Source of the DNA: Prosthecobacter dejongeii
Lineage (GTDB): Bacteria > Verrucomicrobiota > Verrucomicrobiia > Verrucomicrobiales > Verrucomicrobiaceae
Length of the DNA: 64,000 nucleotides
Direction: 5' to 3'
NCBI RefSeq assembly: GCF_014203045.1
Contig: NZ_JACHIF010000006.1
Location: 1-64,000 of the forward strand
In this document: piece by piece, positions 44,201-52,923 of the stretch
Layout of the letters: each line of letters opens with the position of its first letter
Position numbering within the stretch: position 1 is the stretch's first letter
Notes under the pieces: generated by a model
Seen by the model: only the letters and a program-made list of their open reading frames with translations
What the model was told of the DNA's origin: nothing
Database searches by the model: none
Made by a program: the position numbers and the translations under genes

Positions 44201-44455
44201 AGCGCTAGTCGCATCGGAGGTCATGTACTTCATGTTAGGCACGCCATTGATGGAGCGCTCCAGGGGGATGAGGCAGGACTCTTCCAGGACCTTGGCGCTC
44301 GCGCCTGGGTAGTCCAGCGTGACCATCACCACCACCGGGGCCACATCTGGGAACTGGGAGATGGGGAGAGTGACGATGGAAAGGCCACCCAGGAACAGGA
44401 TGAGCAGGGAGATGACGATGGCCAGAGCTGGCCGGTGGAGGATCTTGGTAAACAT
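41282..44455 (-). CDS. RND multidrug efflux pump, AcrB/MexB (HAE1) family
   Basis: The 1057-residue inner-membrane pump has the usual size and twelve-helix plan. Key proton-relay residues are visible: Asp in LAIGIVVDNAIVVVEAV near residue 405, and Lys in LVGLLGKNAILIVEFAAQ near residue 945. Porter-domain text such as GTRQYAMRVWLKPDRMRAY near 180 is family-typical. The pump exports amphiphilic drugs, bile-salt-like compounds or own metabolites using the proton gradient. Substrate range cannot be told from sequence. No local TetR or two-component regulator is seen. Confidence 0.95.
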   Translation of the reverse strand: MFTKILHRPALAIVISLLILFLGGLSIVTLPISQFPDVAPVVVMVTLDYPGASAKVLEESCLIPLERSINGVPNMKYMTSDATSAGEATIQVIFNMGTDPNQATVNVMNRVNQVMSRLPPLVQREGVVVNNLSPNMLMYVNLYSTDKNADMQFLFNYGYINLIPELSRIPGVGSAKILGTRQYAMRVWLKPDRMRAYNISTEKVMEALAEQSVIGSPGRLGRADSKTSQALEYVLTYSGRFNDVEQYENVILRSTEEGELLRLKDVATVELGSEFYDLYSDLDGSPSAAIVIKQSFGSNAHDVIKEIKAKLAEFKVKSFPSGMDYKVSYDVSNFLDASIEKVLHTLAEAFILVALVVFIFLGDWRSTLIPTLAVPVSLIGAFFLMQCFGVTINLITLFALVLAIGIVVDNAIVVVEAVHAKMHGKDHLSPYAATKMVLHEIAGVIIAITLVMTAVFVPVTFMPGPVGVFYRQFSITMAVAIVLSGVMALTLAPVLCAMILKKPDHGDSHKRRGPIAWLLSIFNRVFERITDMYESLLKRIAHRWILTLVVLAASGAAVYFINQELPSGFIPAEDQGMIYAILQTPPGSTLERTYAKSIELQKIAKSIEGVESVSTLAGYEVLTEGRGSNAGTCLINLKNWGDRKLTAPQIIAELEEKCKEIAGAQLEFYEPPAVPGYGAAGGFSLRLLDKSNTGDYDRLQVVNNEFMAALHKRKELRGLFTFFSASYPQQEIVIDNKVAMQKGVSIGKAMDNLGILIGSTYEQGFIKFGQFFKLYVQADPKYRRMPKDLDDLYVANEKGEMVPYSAFMKLVPKQGLNEITRYNAYPAPSIQGAPAEGYSSGDAIKAIQEVAAQTLPRGYDIGWAGLSFDEVGRGNEALYIFIIVLMFVYLVLVAQYESFMLPLAVILSLPVGVMGSFLLLKAMGLDNDIYAQVGLIMLVGLLGKNAILIVEFAAQRHHEGLPIFEAAVEGAKVRFRPILMTSFAFIAGMVPLLRAQGAGAIANRTIGASAAGGMLLGTVMGLLVIPGLYYIFAKLSDRGKLLPDEHDTPLSELPEYP

Positions 44456-44476
44456 GGTCGTTCGGATGCTCCCGTG

Positions 44477-45586
44477 TTATTCAGCCCGCAGTTTCAGGTG
44501 CTTGAAAGCCTCTTCCGGCTCCTCAAATTCATACTCGGCTTTCTCGCCACTCTTGGCCTGCCGCAGCCCTTCGATCACGATCTGGTCATTTTCAGTTAGG
44601 CCTTTGCTAACAATGAAAAGATCTTCGATCTCTTCACTGATGTGGATGCGCTGCTGCGTCAGCACGCCGTCTTTCCCCACGATGAAGACGTAGTGGTGGT
44701 CCAAGACTTCAAACGTCGCTTTCTGCGGGATCAGCACGGCACCTTTGACCAGCTTCTGCATTTGGATGTTCCCCGTCCCGCCATGTCTGAGGAGACCCTC
44801 AGGGTTCGGGAAATCCGCACGGAACGGAATGGTGCCCGTCGCGTTATTAAACTCCGCCTCGATGACATTCACGCGGCCCTTTTCTTTGAAGGTCTCTCCA
44901 TTCGCCATCACCAGACTCACGGCTTTGCGTTCATCGGGCTGCTCTTGCGAGGCATAGTCCAGGTACTCGGCCTCCGGCACATTGAAGTAAACCCACATCT
45001 CGCTGTTGTCAGAGAGTGTGGTCAGCAGATCTCCCTCATCCACCAGGCTGCCTTGGCGGACGTGGAGGCGATCCAGCAGACCTGGGAAAGGGGCTTTGAT
45101 GTCGGTGAAGCCCAGGTGTGTCTGGGCCAGGTTCACCTCGGCCAGGGTCTTGTCCAGCTTGGCCTTGGAGATGGCCAGTTCCGTTTCGGAGACCACCTTG
45201 CTATCCACCAGTCGTTTGGTGTTTTCATACTCCACCTTCACCACCTGGGACTCGGCTTCCGCCCGCTTCAGCTCGTCCTGGTACACCAAAGGCTGAATCT
45301 TAAACATCGGATCACCAGCTTTGACGAGCTGGCCCTCTTTGACAAAGGTGGACTGTAGGTAGCCGCGCTCCAGAGCCCGCACCTCGATGTTACTGCGTGA
45401 GCGGATCTGGCACACATAGTCACGCGTGACGGCGGTGTCCTTCTTTAAAGGGCGGGTGACGATGAGCTTTGATTTTTCTGCCTCATGCGCTTCTTCCTTG
45501 TGCTGTTGGCAGCCGCTGGGTAGGATGCTGGCCAGCAGACCTGTGTATAGGAGAGACTTCCAAGTGATGATGTTGAGCAGTTCCAT
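44477..45586 (-). CDS. RND efflux periplasmic adaptor lipoprotein, AcrA/MexA family
   Basis: The 369-residue protein begins MELLNIITWKSLLYTGLL with a lipobox ending LPSGC, so the modified Cys is at about residue 26. The lipoyl, alpha-hairpin and beta-barrel parts are in the usual order: IEVRALERGYLQ near 60, a coiled coil with SQVVKVEYENTKRLVDSKVV near 110, GFTDIKAPFPGLLDRLHV near 155. It bridges the pump and the outer-membrane channel. It is the first gene of the operon and lies about 550 bp from purM, reading away from it. Confidence 0.94.
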   Translation of the reverse strand: MELLNIITWKSLLYTGLLASILPSGCQQHKEEAHEAEKSKLIVTRPLKKDTAVTRDYVCQIRSRSNIEVRALERGYLQSTFVKEGQLVKAGDPMFKIQPLVYQDELKRAEAESQVVKVEYENTKRLVDSKVVSETELAISKAKLDKTLAEVNLAQTHLGFTDIKAPFPGLLDRLHVRQGSLVDEGDLLTTLSDNSEMWVYFNVPEAEYLDYASQEQPDERKAVSLVMANGETFKEKGRVNVIEAEFNNATGTIPFRADFPNPEGLLRHGGTGNIQMQKLVKGAVLIPQKATFEVLDHHYVFIVGKDGVLTQQRIHISEEIEDLFIVSKGLTENDQIVIEGLRQAKSGEKAEYEFEEPEEAFKHLKLRAE

Positions 45587-46133
45587 TGTGGCTGCTAACA
45601 AAGCCTTTTAGACGCGGGCTTTGGTATAGCCCCTCCACGGTCTTTTTCAGGCGCACCTCCGGGCGGGTTTCTCTCTCTCCATCCGGGTAGGGGCTATGGC
45701 ATTATTCCCCCAGTGGCGGGAGGGGCGGATGAAACTTTGGGCTTTTGCGACGGCATTCACGAGCAGACTGGGAAAACGCGCGAAAGATTCCGCGCCAATG
45801 CACAGCCTCTAGGATCAGGCAGGCCAAAATGGGGCGAATGGTGGAGTTAGGGGCCCAACCCCCACACGCCCTGGAAGGGAAAATGCCATGCGGTTGGCAC
45901 GTATCTGGACGGTCAGGTTTTGCTTTAGCAGGGGTAAGGAGGCACCGGGCATCCACCGTCAGCCGCGCCGGTCTTTCAGATCCTGGAGCGTGTGAAAATG
46001 AAAACAAATCCCTTTCCGCCAGCCCCGATGGTGACTCTCTGGGAAATGGGATTGCCCTCAGCCCGCACTTGCATCCCGCCCTTCCCGAGGCACTCTCAGG
46101 CTTTCCGGTGGCTGAGCGCGCCGGTTTTTTCCC
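45587..46133. other. divergent intergenic region before the efflux operon and purM
   Basis: This 547-bp gap holds the promoters of the efflux operon and purM. Overlapping frames on both strands (45702-46226 minus, 45745-46215 plus) show no codon bias or family match and are not called. I see no riboswitch, regulator or terminator I can support. Confidence 0.55.
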
Positions 46134-47129
46134 ATGTCCAAGCACACTTACAAACAGGCCGGCGTTGATATCCATGAAGCAGCATCCTTTGTGGATGACA
46201 TCGGCGCGCTGGTGAAGGCCACCCAAAAGAAGCGCAAGCTGGCGAATGCCTTTGGTCTTTTTGCAGCCGGGTATGACCTCAGCAAATACAAGGAGCCGAT
46301 GATCTTTACGGGCTGCGATGGCGTGGGCACCAAGCTTGAGTTGCTGCTGAAATACGACCTTCTGGAAAATGCCGGTAAGGACCTGGTGGCCATGAATGTG
46401 AACGACGTGCTCACCTGCGGTGCAGATCCGATCCTGTTCCTCGATTATGTGGGCGTGAATCAGATCAAGAAAAAGCAGCTCGCGCGCATCATCGCCGGGA
46501 TGTCTGAGTATCTCGTCTCCTGCAATTGTATCCTGGCCGGTGGCGAAACCGCTGAAATGCCGGGCGCTGTCCTGGACGGCATGGTGGAGCTGTCAGGCTT
46601 CGCCATCGGAGCTGCTGAGAAAAAAGACGTGCTAAATCCTGCCGAGATCAAAGAGGGCGATGTCCTCATCGGCTGGCCCAGCGCAGGCTTCCACGCCAAC
46701 GGTTTCAGCCTCGTGCGCCGTATCCTGGAAAAGGAAAGCATCAAGCTGAGCAAGAAGGACGCCGCGCAACTGCTGACGCCCACCCTTTTGTATCATGAGC
46801 AGTGCTGGGGCCTGAAGAAGGCTAAGGTGAAACCCGCTGCCATGGCCCACATCACCGGCGGTGGTCTGGTGGAAAATTTGGGCCGCATCTTCACCAAGCG
46901 CGGTCTGGGCTGCCATCTGAAAGTGCCCTTCTGGCAGAATGACGTGGTGCAGAAGGTGCTGCGCCATGCGGACCCGACGGATTGCTGGGATACTTTCAAC
47001 ATGGGCATCGGCTGGGTGGCCATCGTGGACGCTAAGCAGGCGAAAAAGGCCCTCAAAGTGGGCACGGGCGCTGTGGTGCTGGGTGAGATGGATAAGAGCG
47101 GGGCTGTCACCTGCGAATTGGTGAAATAA
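46134..47129 (+). CDS. purM: phosphoribosylformylglycinamidine cyclo-ligase, AIR synthetase
   Basis: The 331-residue protein is AIR synthetase, which closes the imidazole ring of FGAM with ATP. Family motifs are FTGCDGVGTKLELLLKYD near residue 60, MNVNDVLTCGADPILFLDYV near 88, CILAGGETAEMPGAV near 134 and HITGGGLVENLGRIF near 240. It belongs to the same PurM/ThiL fold as PurL. The gene is on its own, not with purL-purQ, but all three lie within 14 kb. A strong hairpin follows the stop. Confidence 0.95.
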   Translation: MSKHTYKQAGVDIHEAASFVDDIGALVKATQKKRKLANAFGLFAAGYDLSKYKEPMIFTGCDGVGTKLELLLKYDLLENAGKDLVAMNVNDVLTCGADPILFLDYVGVNQIKKKQLARIIAGMSEYLVSCNCILAGGETAEMPGAVLDGMVELSGFAIGAAEKKDVLNPAEIKEGDVLIGWPSAGFHANGFSLVRRILEKESIKLSKKDAAQLLTPTLLYHEQCWGLKKAKVKPAAMAHITGGGLVENLGRIFTKRGLGCHLKVPFWQNDVVQKVLRHADPTDCWDTFNMGIGWVAIVDAKQAKKALKVGTGAVVLGEMDKSGAVTCELVK

Positions 47130-47152
47130 GCCAGATTTTAGAACCTTTGCAG

Positions 47153-47190
47153 ATGCCGTTCCCGGTTCCGGGAGCGGCATTTGGCTTTTT
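47153..47190 (+). terminator. terminator of purM
   Basis: A 13-bp stem with one G-T pair (ATGCCGTTCCCGG at 47153-47165, CCGGGAGCGGCAT at 47168-47180) has a tight 2-nt loop, followed by TTGGCTTTTT. It ends purM before the next operon. Confidence 0.8.
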
Positions 47191-47310
47191 GGCAGAGTAG
47201 GTGGGACCAAAAAGAGTAGCTTTTGAATAAAATTGCCAGAAAAGAGCTAATGAAGCCGTGACTGGTGCGTTTTTGGGGCAGAGACTCGTCTCCACTCTCC
47301 AACACCACCT

Positions 47311-49524
47311 ATGAAAGCCACTAAATCCATGCTCGCCGGTCTCTTGATCGCCGGTTTCGGGGGCATTTCCGCCACAGCGGCGGAAGTACGCACCTGGACC
47401 GACGTCGAAGGCCGCCAAGTTTCCGCTTCCTTCGTCCAGATCGAAGGTGATGCCATCGTTTTGCAGACGGACGAAGGCGTCCAGCACCGCTTCCCTCTGG
47501 CCCGCCTTTCTGCTGAAGATCAGGCCATCGCCAAGACAGCTCAGGCAGCCCTGGCTCCTGCCGCTGCGGCCCCTCAGATGGTGGCAAACGCCACAGTGGC
47601 CCAGGCTGCTGCAAAGATTGACCAACTGGTGGCCAATGGTCTGATCAAGGCCAACCCTGCCCGCGCAACTGCTGGCAAGGAACCTATCAAGAGCTTTAAC
47701 CCTCTGGCCAGTGATGAGCAGTTCGTCCGCCGTGTGTATCTGGACATCGCCGGTCGTATCCCGAACTATGAAGAAGCCAGTGCTTTCATCAAAGACGCCA
47801 GCCCCAAGAAGCGCGCGAACTTGATTGACATGCTGCTGGAGTCCGACGGCTACAAAGCGCACACGTTCAACTACTTTGCCGAGATGCTTCGCATCAAGGA
47901 CAACTTCGAGCAGGATAACGTGCGCGGCACTCCTTACATCAACTGGTTCAAGGACCAGATCGCCAAGAACGAGAAGTGGGACAAAATCGTCTATCAGATG
48001 GTGACGGCCACGGGCAAGATGTGGGACAAAAAAGAAGACGGTAGCTACAACGGCGCCGCAGGTTACCTCCTGCGTGATGCTGGCATGCCGCTGGATAACT
48101 TGGCGAATACGCTGACCGTGTTCCTCGGTACCGATGTGGCCTGTGCCCAGTGCCATGATCACCCCTTCGCCGAGTGGACCCAGAAGCAGTTCTACGAAAT
48201 GGCTTCTTTCTTCGGTGCCACCACCACTCGTCTGAACGGCAAGGACCTGAATGGCGAAAATCCACGGACACGTCTGATGCCTCAGATTGAGGCCATGATC
48301 GCTAGCTCGGATCAAGACATTCGCCGCGTGCGCAATGGCATTGAGAACTACATCAGCGCCAACCAGTCTTCGATCAAAGACCGTGACATGAATGGCATGA
48401 AGCTGCCGCATGACTACCAGTATAAGGACGGCAAACCAGGTGACCCAGTGGCACCGAAGTTCGTCACCTGGTCCGCCCAGGACAAGAACAATCCTGCCTA
48501 CAAGCAGAAGAAGAACAACGAAGAGAAGCTGCGCACTTCCTTCGCCAACTGGATGACCCATCCAGAAAACCCACGCTTTGCCATGACCATCGCCAACCGC
48601 ATGTGGAAGCGTGCTTTTGGTGCCGGTGTGAATGAGCCTGTGACCAACATTGACGACATCGAGCAGGCCTCCAATCCTGAGTTGCTCAAGCACCTGGCTC
48701 AGGAAATGAAGCGCGTTGAGTTCGACCTCAAGCAGTTCATGCGCATCATCTACAACACCCGCGCTTATCAGTCGGAAGCCACCTCTGAAAACATCGCTCT
48801 GGGTGAAGTCTATTACTTCCAGGGGCCGATGCTGCGCCGCATGACGGCTGAGCAGGCTTGGGATTCCTACATGACCCTCGTTCTCGGCCAGCCCGATGCT
48901 TACAAGGCTCCTCTCCAAGACTTGTACGCTCGCTCGATCGACCTTGACCTCACCAAGGTGGACGCCAAGACCGTGCTGATCAAATACGACGCTTTCCGCC
49001 GCATGCAGCAGAAGGAAAACGCCCTCATGGGTGGCGGCCTGGACATGGCTGGCGGTGATGCCATGATGATGGAAGGTGGTGCCAAAGGCTCCGCTGCGGA
49101 TAAAACCGCTGCTACGGATGGCCCAGGCAAGATCCTGAGCTACGAAGGCATGCGCCTGATGCGCTCTTCGGAAATCCAGCAGCCAGCGCCAGGAGGTCAC
49201 TTCTTGATCGATTTCGGTCAGTCCCCACGCAACATCATTGATGGCAGCTCCCGCATCGGCAACGTGCCGCAGGTGCTGATGATGATGAACGGCAAGGCGC
49301 AGAAGATGCTCACCAGCAGTGACTCCCTGGTCCTCCGCACCATGAACAAGGTCAACAGCCCTTCTGACAAGGTGGAGCGCATGTTCATGACCATCATGAG
49401 CCGCCGCCCAACCCTGCAGGAGAAGGAAATCGCCAAGCGGGCCCTCAGCTCCAATGGCGAAGATGGCTACGGCAACATGATCTGGGCGCTCATCAACACC
49501 CGTGAATTCATGTTCATTCAGTAA
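47311..49524 (+). CDS. SHD1 plus DUF1549/DUF1553 secreted protein
   Basis: The 737-residue protein has a signal peptide (MKATKSMLAGLLIAGFG) followed by an SHD1-like domain at about residues 25-75 (RTWTDVEGRQVSASFVQIEG). DUF1549 starts near FNPLASDEQFVRRVYLD at about 130, with one haem-like CAQCHDHPF motif near residue 278. DUF1553 is the C-terminal part with NRMWKRAFGAG and the late SRRPTLQEKEIAKRAL block. It is longer than the first DUF1549 protein here and has the SHD1 addition. It is upstream of the DUF1501 gene, the usual order for these pairs. Confidence 0.92.
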   Translation: MKATKSMLAGLLIAGFGGISATAAEVRTWTDVEGRQVSASFVQIEGDAIVLQTDEGVQHRFPLARLSAEDQAIAKTAQAALAPAAAAPQMVANATVAQAAAKIDQLVANGLIKANPARATAGKEPIKSFNPLASDEQFVRRVYLDIAGRIPNYEEASAFIKDASPKKRANLIDMLLESDGYKAHTFNYFAEMLRIKDNFEQDNVRGTPYINWFKDQIAKNEKWDKIVYQMVTATGKMWDKKEDGSYNGAAGYLLRDAGMPLDNLANTLTVFLGTDVACAQCHDHPFAEWTQKQFYEMASFFGATTTRLNGKDLNGENPRTRLMPQIEAMIASSDQDIRRVRNGIENYISANQSSIKDRDMNGMKLPHDYQYKDGKPGDPVAPKFVTWSAQDKNNPAYKQKKNNEEKLRTSFANWMTHPENPRFAMTIANRMWKRAFGAGVNEPVTNIDDIEQASNPELLKHLAQEMKRVEFDLKQFMRIIYNTRAYQSEATSENIALGEVYYFQGPMLRRMTAEQAWDSYMTLVLGQPDAYKAPLQDLYARSIDLDLTKVDAKTVLIKYDAFRRMQQKENALMGGGLDMAGGDAMMMEGGAKGSAADKTAATDGPGKILSYEGMRLMRSSEIQQPAPGGHFLIDFGQSPRNIIDGSSRIGNVPQVLMMMNGKAQKMLTSSDSLVLRTMNKVNSPSDKVERMFMTIMSRRPTLQEKEIAKRALSSNGEDGYGNMIWALINTREFMFIQ

Positions 49525-49565
49525 TCACGAAACGCTTTAACGATAACCGAAGACTTGATTTGAAT

Positions 49566-50873
49566 ATGAAAACCGAATTACTCCGACTGAACGACCACAG
49601 CCGCCGCCAGTTCATGCTGACCACGGCCAAGACGGCTCTCGGCGTCAGCCTGCTTCCAGGCATCGCCTCCAAAATGTCTGCCGCTGAAGGTGCCTCCGTT
49701 TCCGGCCCTGGCACCCCTGGATTTGGCAAGGCCAAGCACGTCATCTTCCTCTGGATGAATGGCGGCATGACCCACCTGGACACCTTCGATCCGAAGACTG
49801 GCGCCACCAAAGGCCCGGGCGAACAGATCAAGGCCAAAGCTGAAGGCATTGATTACCTCGGCAGCTACCTGCCGAAGCTGGCTGAAAACGCCAACAAGCT
49901 GTCCATCATCCGCTCCATGTCTTCCAAGACGGGCGTGCATGAGTCTGGCACTTACATCATGAAGACCGGCTATGAGCCACGCACCACCATCGTCCATCCT
50001 TGCATGGGCGTGTGGGCCTCTCATTTCCTGGGCAAGATCAAGGACAAGACCCTGCCAGACAGCGTCATCGTCAACAGCGGCAGCGCCTACCCAGGGGCAG
50101 GTTTCTTCCCACCGGCCATGTCTCCGATCCCGATTTCCAATCCGGAAACCGGCCTGCAGAACATCAAGCCCACCACGGAAAATGATTCCATGTTTGGCAA
50201 GCGCATCAGCCTCATGAACGAGTTTGACACTTCTTTCCGCAAGAAGTTCCAGACCGAAGATGTGAAGGCTTACACGGAATTCTACGACGAAACGCTGAAG
50301 CTCATGAAGAGCGAAGACCTCAAGGCCTTCGACCTCACGATGGAATCCGCTGAAACGCGTGAGAAGTACGGTCGCACCAGCTTCGGACAGGGCTGCTTGC
50401 TCGCACGCCGCCTGGTGGAAAGTGGTGTCCGCTTCGTTGAAGTGCAGATGGGTGGTTGGGACATGCACAACACCATTGATAACGGCATGACCAATAACGG
50501 CACTACCCTGGACAATGGCTTCTCTGCCCTGCTTCAGGACCTGGAAGCCAAAGGCCTGCTTGAGTCCACCTTGGTAGTGCTCGGCTCTGAGTTCGGCCGC
50601 ACGCCGGACATCAACGAGAACGATGGTCGTGACCATTACCCCCTTGCTTACTCCACGGTCTTCGCCGGCGGTGGTACGAAGCGTGGTTTCGCCTACGGTG
50701 CCACCGACAAAGAAGGCCGCCGCCCTGCTGACAAGCAGACCAGCCCTCAGGACTTCCTGGCCACCATCGGTCACGCCATGGGCCTGCCTGTGGACGAAGT
50801 CGTCATGTCACCTTCGAACCGTCCATTCACCGTCGGTGACAAGGGCGTGCCCGTGGTGGACATCTTCGCTTAA
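49566..50873 (+). CDS. DUF1501 domain protein, Tat-exported
   Basis: The 435-residue protein starts MKTELLRLNDHSRRQFMLTT, a Tat-type leader. DUF1501 is shown by WMNGGMTHLDTFDPKTG near residue 55, GSEFGRTPDINENDGRDHYP near 340 and the C-terminal GKRGFAYG-type turn. It follows the SHD1/DUF1549 gene by 41 bp and is probably co-transcribed with it. It is the sulfatase-like partner of the pair. The biochemical role is unknown. A TTG at 49560 would add two residues and is not preferred. Confidence 0.92.
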   Translation: MKTELLRLNDHSRRQFMLTTAKTALGVSLLPGIASKMSAAEGASVSGPGTPGFGKAKHVIFLWMNGGMTHLDTFDPKTGATKGPGEQIKAKAEGIDYLGSYLPKLAENANKLSIIRSMSSKTGVHESGTYIMKTGYEPRTTIVHPCMGVWASHFLGKIKDKTLPDSVIVNSGSAYPGAGFFPPAMSPIPISNPETGLQNIKPTTENDSMFGKRISLMNEFDTSFRKKFQTEDVKAYTEFYDETLKLMKSEDLKAFDLTMESAETREKYGRTSFGQGCLLARRLVESGVRFVEVQMGGWDMHNTIDNGMTNNGTTLDNGFSALLQDLEAKGLLESTLVVLGSEFGRTPDINENDGRDHYPLAYSTVFAGGGTKRGFAYGATDKEGRRPADKQTSPQDFLATIGHAMGLPVDEVVMSPSNRPFTVGDKGVPVVDIFA

Positions 50874-50910
50874 TCCATCGCAAAGTTTCGTTTCACGAAA
50901 TGCACTCTCG

Positions 50911-50941
50911 GCACCCGGCCTTTTGGCCGGGTGCTTTTTTT
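50911..50941 (+). terminator. strong rho-independent terminator
   Basis: A perfect 10-bp stem (GCACCCGGCC at 50911-50920, GGCCGGGTGC at 50925-50934) with a TTTT loop is followed by seven T. It ends the DUF1549-DUF1501 operon. Confidence 0.9.
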
Positions 50942-51097
50942 GTGGGGTGAGAGGCAGGATCACTTGGTGACAACAGAGATCTGGTGAGTTTCCTCAAGGT
51001 CATGAGAAGCTCATCGCCCTGAGGTCTGGCGAAGCGTTGTTTTCCGGAAGGGGTTCCCTTTGGCGAACGAGGGAGGGTGGGCTTGGCTCCGTGCATT

Positions 51098-51121
51098 GTA
51101 GTCCCGTCCCGCACGCGGGAC
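51098..51121 (+). repeat. GTAG-headed REP-like palindrome
   Basis: GTAG at 51098-51101 is followed by TCCC and the near-perfect palindrome GTCCCGCACGCGGGAC at 51106-51121. It follows the plan of the tandem units at 26739 and of the element at 59886-59911. Confidence 0.6.
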
Positions 51122-51246
51122 AGTCTGGGCGCAACCACGGAAGAGCCGGAAGACGCGGAAAGAGTAAAATCATGGCTTGTTAGGCCTGGGAACGAATGAT
51201 AGCGGCTTCAGCGAGAGGGAAATTTAGTCTCCAGCAAACGGAGTCG

Positions 51247-51302
51247 AAAAGACATCCCCCCTTGCCCCGCTTGCGGGGAGCTGGGCCAGGGGGGAGGGGC
51301 GG
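51247..51302 (+). repeat. copy 2 of the dispersed GC-rich element
   Basis: The element starts AAAAGACATCCCCCCTTG, has the GCCCCGCTTGCGGGG core and ends GAGGGGCGG. It matches 26905-26977 in its start, core and end but lacks the middle insert of that copy. Confidence 0.6.
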
Positions 51303-51441
51303 TGGAGTGGTCTCGGTGAGGTCAGGACATAGGTAACACATCAGGCTCAAGACGTGTGTAACCTACCCAGAAATCAGATTCCCCACGTGGCCAAGAATGA
51401 GGAAGCCACATGTTTTTAAACCTCTCGAACGACTTACCAAA

Positions 51442-52824
51442 TCACGGTGCTTTAAACCCGGCGGGGACCAGTTCAGTGACGGCGTTGACGATGATTTCTT
51501 CGATGCCGGAGGCGAAGCGATTGGGGCGGCCATAATAAATCATGGCTCCGGCCGCTTCATAGCCACCTTCTTCCCAGACGCGCTGCGAAGGGATGTAGCA
51601 GGGGACATCGTTCGTGTAACTGTTGACCCAGGTGCGGTCTGGCGCGTTTTGTTTTTTCAGCTTCAGGGAGTAGTCCACCACGACTTCACCGGGGAGATTG
51701 ATGGTGAGGAGGTCATTGGCAAAGGACCAGACTTGAACGGTGTAGGGCAGGGCGGTGGGGATTTTTTCTCCACGGTCAAGGGCGGCCAGAAAGTGGCGGG
51801 CGTGCAGGGCGGTCCATTTGTTGGCATCTTGAGTGCGCTGCTGCCAGGTGGCGCGGTCGTGGGGAGTGTCGAAGGGCAGTTGCACCTCTTTACTGGCGCA
51901 GGTGAGGGGGCCGAGAACGGGTTTCATGGGCGCATTGATGAGCCGAACGGCTTCTTTGGCCAGTTCCACACCGTGGCGGTCCGCATGGGGTAGCTCACGG
52001 CGTGGGTAGGGATTTTGGTCGGCACCGCAGCCGATGGCGGTCATGGCGACGATGCCAGGAAAGCGCAATTCCAGCTCCTTTTGGGCGCAGCCTGCCCAGT
52101 CGGGGTGGGTTTTATTGATGGCGAGGGTAGTGCAGTGACAGGCATAACTGGTGAAGATGGCGCGCAGTTTCCCCTCGGGGGTGGTGACTCGTAGCACAGG
52201 CAGGGCGCGGTCGCTCGGGCCATAGGGATTTGGGCTGTTGGCGTAGCCTTTGTCCGTTTTAAAACGGCGGTTCATGGCGAAGTTGACCTTGCCCGTGGAC
52301 CAGTCCAGTTTTGCAGGTTCTTGTTTACCCAGGGCCTCAGTGACCACGGCGACGAGTTTTTGTGTTAAATCTTCCGCATAGCGTTGAACAGCGGCCTGTT
52401 CTTCGGCGGGTAAGTCGGCACCAAAAAGAAAGGGCAGCACGCCGGGTAGAGCGGGGGCACAGTGTGTGTGGCTGGAGTGGAGGGAGAAGCGATCATCGTC
52501 CACAGGATGTCCTGCGGCTTGTAGGCGTTTCAGCAGCTCCGCCCGCAGGGTGGCGGGCACGCCGCAATTATCCACCGTGAGCATGACAGCGGTGGGTGTG
52601 GCTGCCCAGGTCATCGCCAATGCTTTGGCGTGCAGGCGCATTTGGATGCCCTCATGCGGGCCCGTGCGGCTGCCGTACCCACTGAGGCGGACGGGAAATT
52701 CCGGCGTGATATCCACACTGGCAGCCCCGACTTTCCAGGCCGCACTGTCTTTCGCCTGACTGACCTCTGGGGCCATTAAAAAGCAGAAGCTTAGGTAATT
52801 TACCAGGAGGAATTTTAACCGCAT
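51442..52824 (-). CDS. neutral/alkaline non-lysosomal ceramidase-like protein
   Basis: The 460-residue protein from MRLKFLLVNYLSFCFLM has a signal peptide ending near VSQAKD. The N-terminal domain matches neutral ceramidases: WKVGAASVDITPEFPVRLSG near 33, RFSLHSSHTHCAPALPG near residue 125 and YACHCTTLA near 235, the last two holding likely zinc ligands. Ceramidases cleave the amide of ceramide. Many bacterial homologues lack the C-terminal half, and this one is also short, so its true substrate may be a different lipid or amide. It stands alone by spacing. Confidence 0.83.
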   Translation of the reverse strand: MRLKFLLVNYLSFCFLMAPEVSQAKDSAAWKVGAASVDITPEFPVRLSGYGSRTGPHEGIQMRLHAKALAMTWAATPTAVMLTVDNCGVPATLRAELLKRLQAAGHPVDDDRFSLHSSHTHCAPALPGVLPFLFGADLPAEEQAAVQRYAEDLTQKLVAVVTEALGKQEPAKLDWSTGKVNFAMNRRFKTDKGYANSPNPYGPSDRALPVLRVTTPEGKLRAIFTSYACHCTTLAINKTHPDWAGCAQKELELRFPGIVAMTAIGCGADQNPYPRRELPHADRHGVELAKEAVRLINAPMKPVLGPLTCASKEVQLPFDTPHDRATWQQRTQDANKWTALHARHFLAALDRGEKIPTALPYTVQVWSFANDLLTINLPGEVVVDYSLKLKKQNAPDRTWVNSYTNDVPCYIPSQRVWEEGGYEAAGAMIYYGRPNRFASGIEEIIVNAVTELVPAGFKAP

Positions 52825-52923
52825 GTGACGAGATTGCAAAATAGTGCTCCAGATTCCAAGACTGGAATTCGGTACTTTTGCACTCTTTTGCTCCTCTTTA
52901 GAGAGGAAAGGTCACAAAAAGGT

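Larger units (their letters stand above)
50942..51441. other. intergenic region with repeats, no gene seen
   Basis: This 500-bp gap separates the DUF1501 operon from the ceramidase-like gene. It carries a GTAG-headed palindrome at 51098-51121 and a copy of the dispersed element at 51247-51302. I find no frame with gene-like codon use in the remainder. Confidence 0.65.

Noticed and set aside
45745..46133. Purine riboswitch before purM
   Set aside because: No recognisable pairing pattern or conserved loop text was found.
45702..46226. 174-residue minus-strand and 156-residue plus-strand frames between the efflux operon and purM
   Set aside because: Both overlap each other and purM, with no signal, motif or gene-like composition.
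47107..49200. 697-residue minus-strand frame
   Set aside because: It is the antisense of the SHD1-DUF1549/DUF1553 gene and shows no domain.
49578..50774. 398-residue minus-strand frame
   Set aside because: It is antisense to the DUF1501 gene and has no family match.
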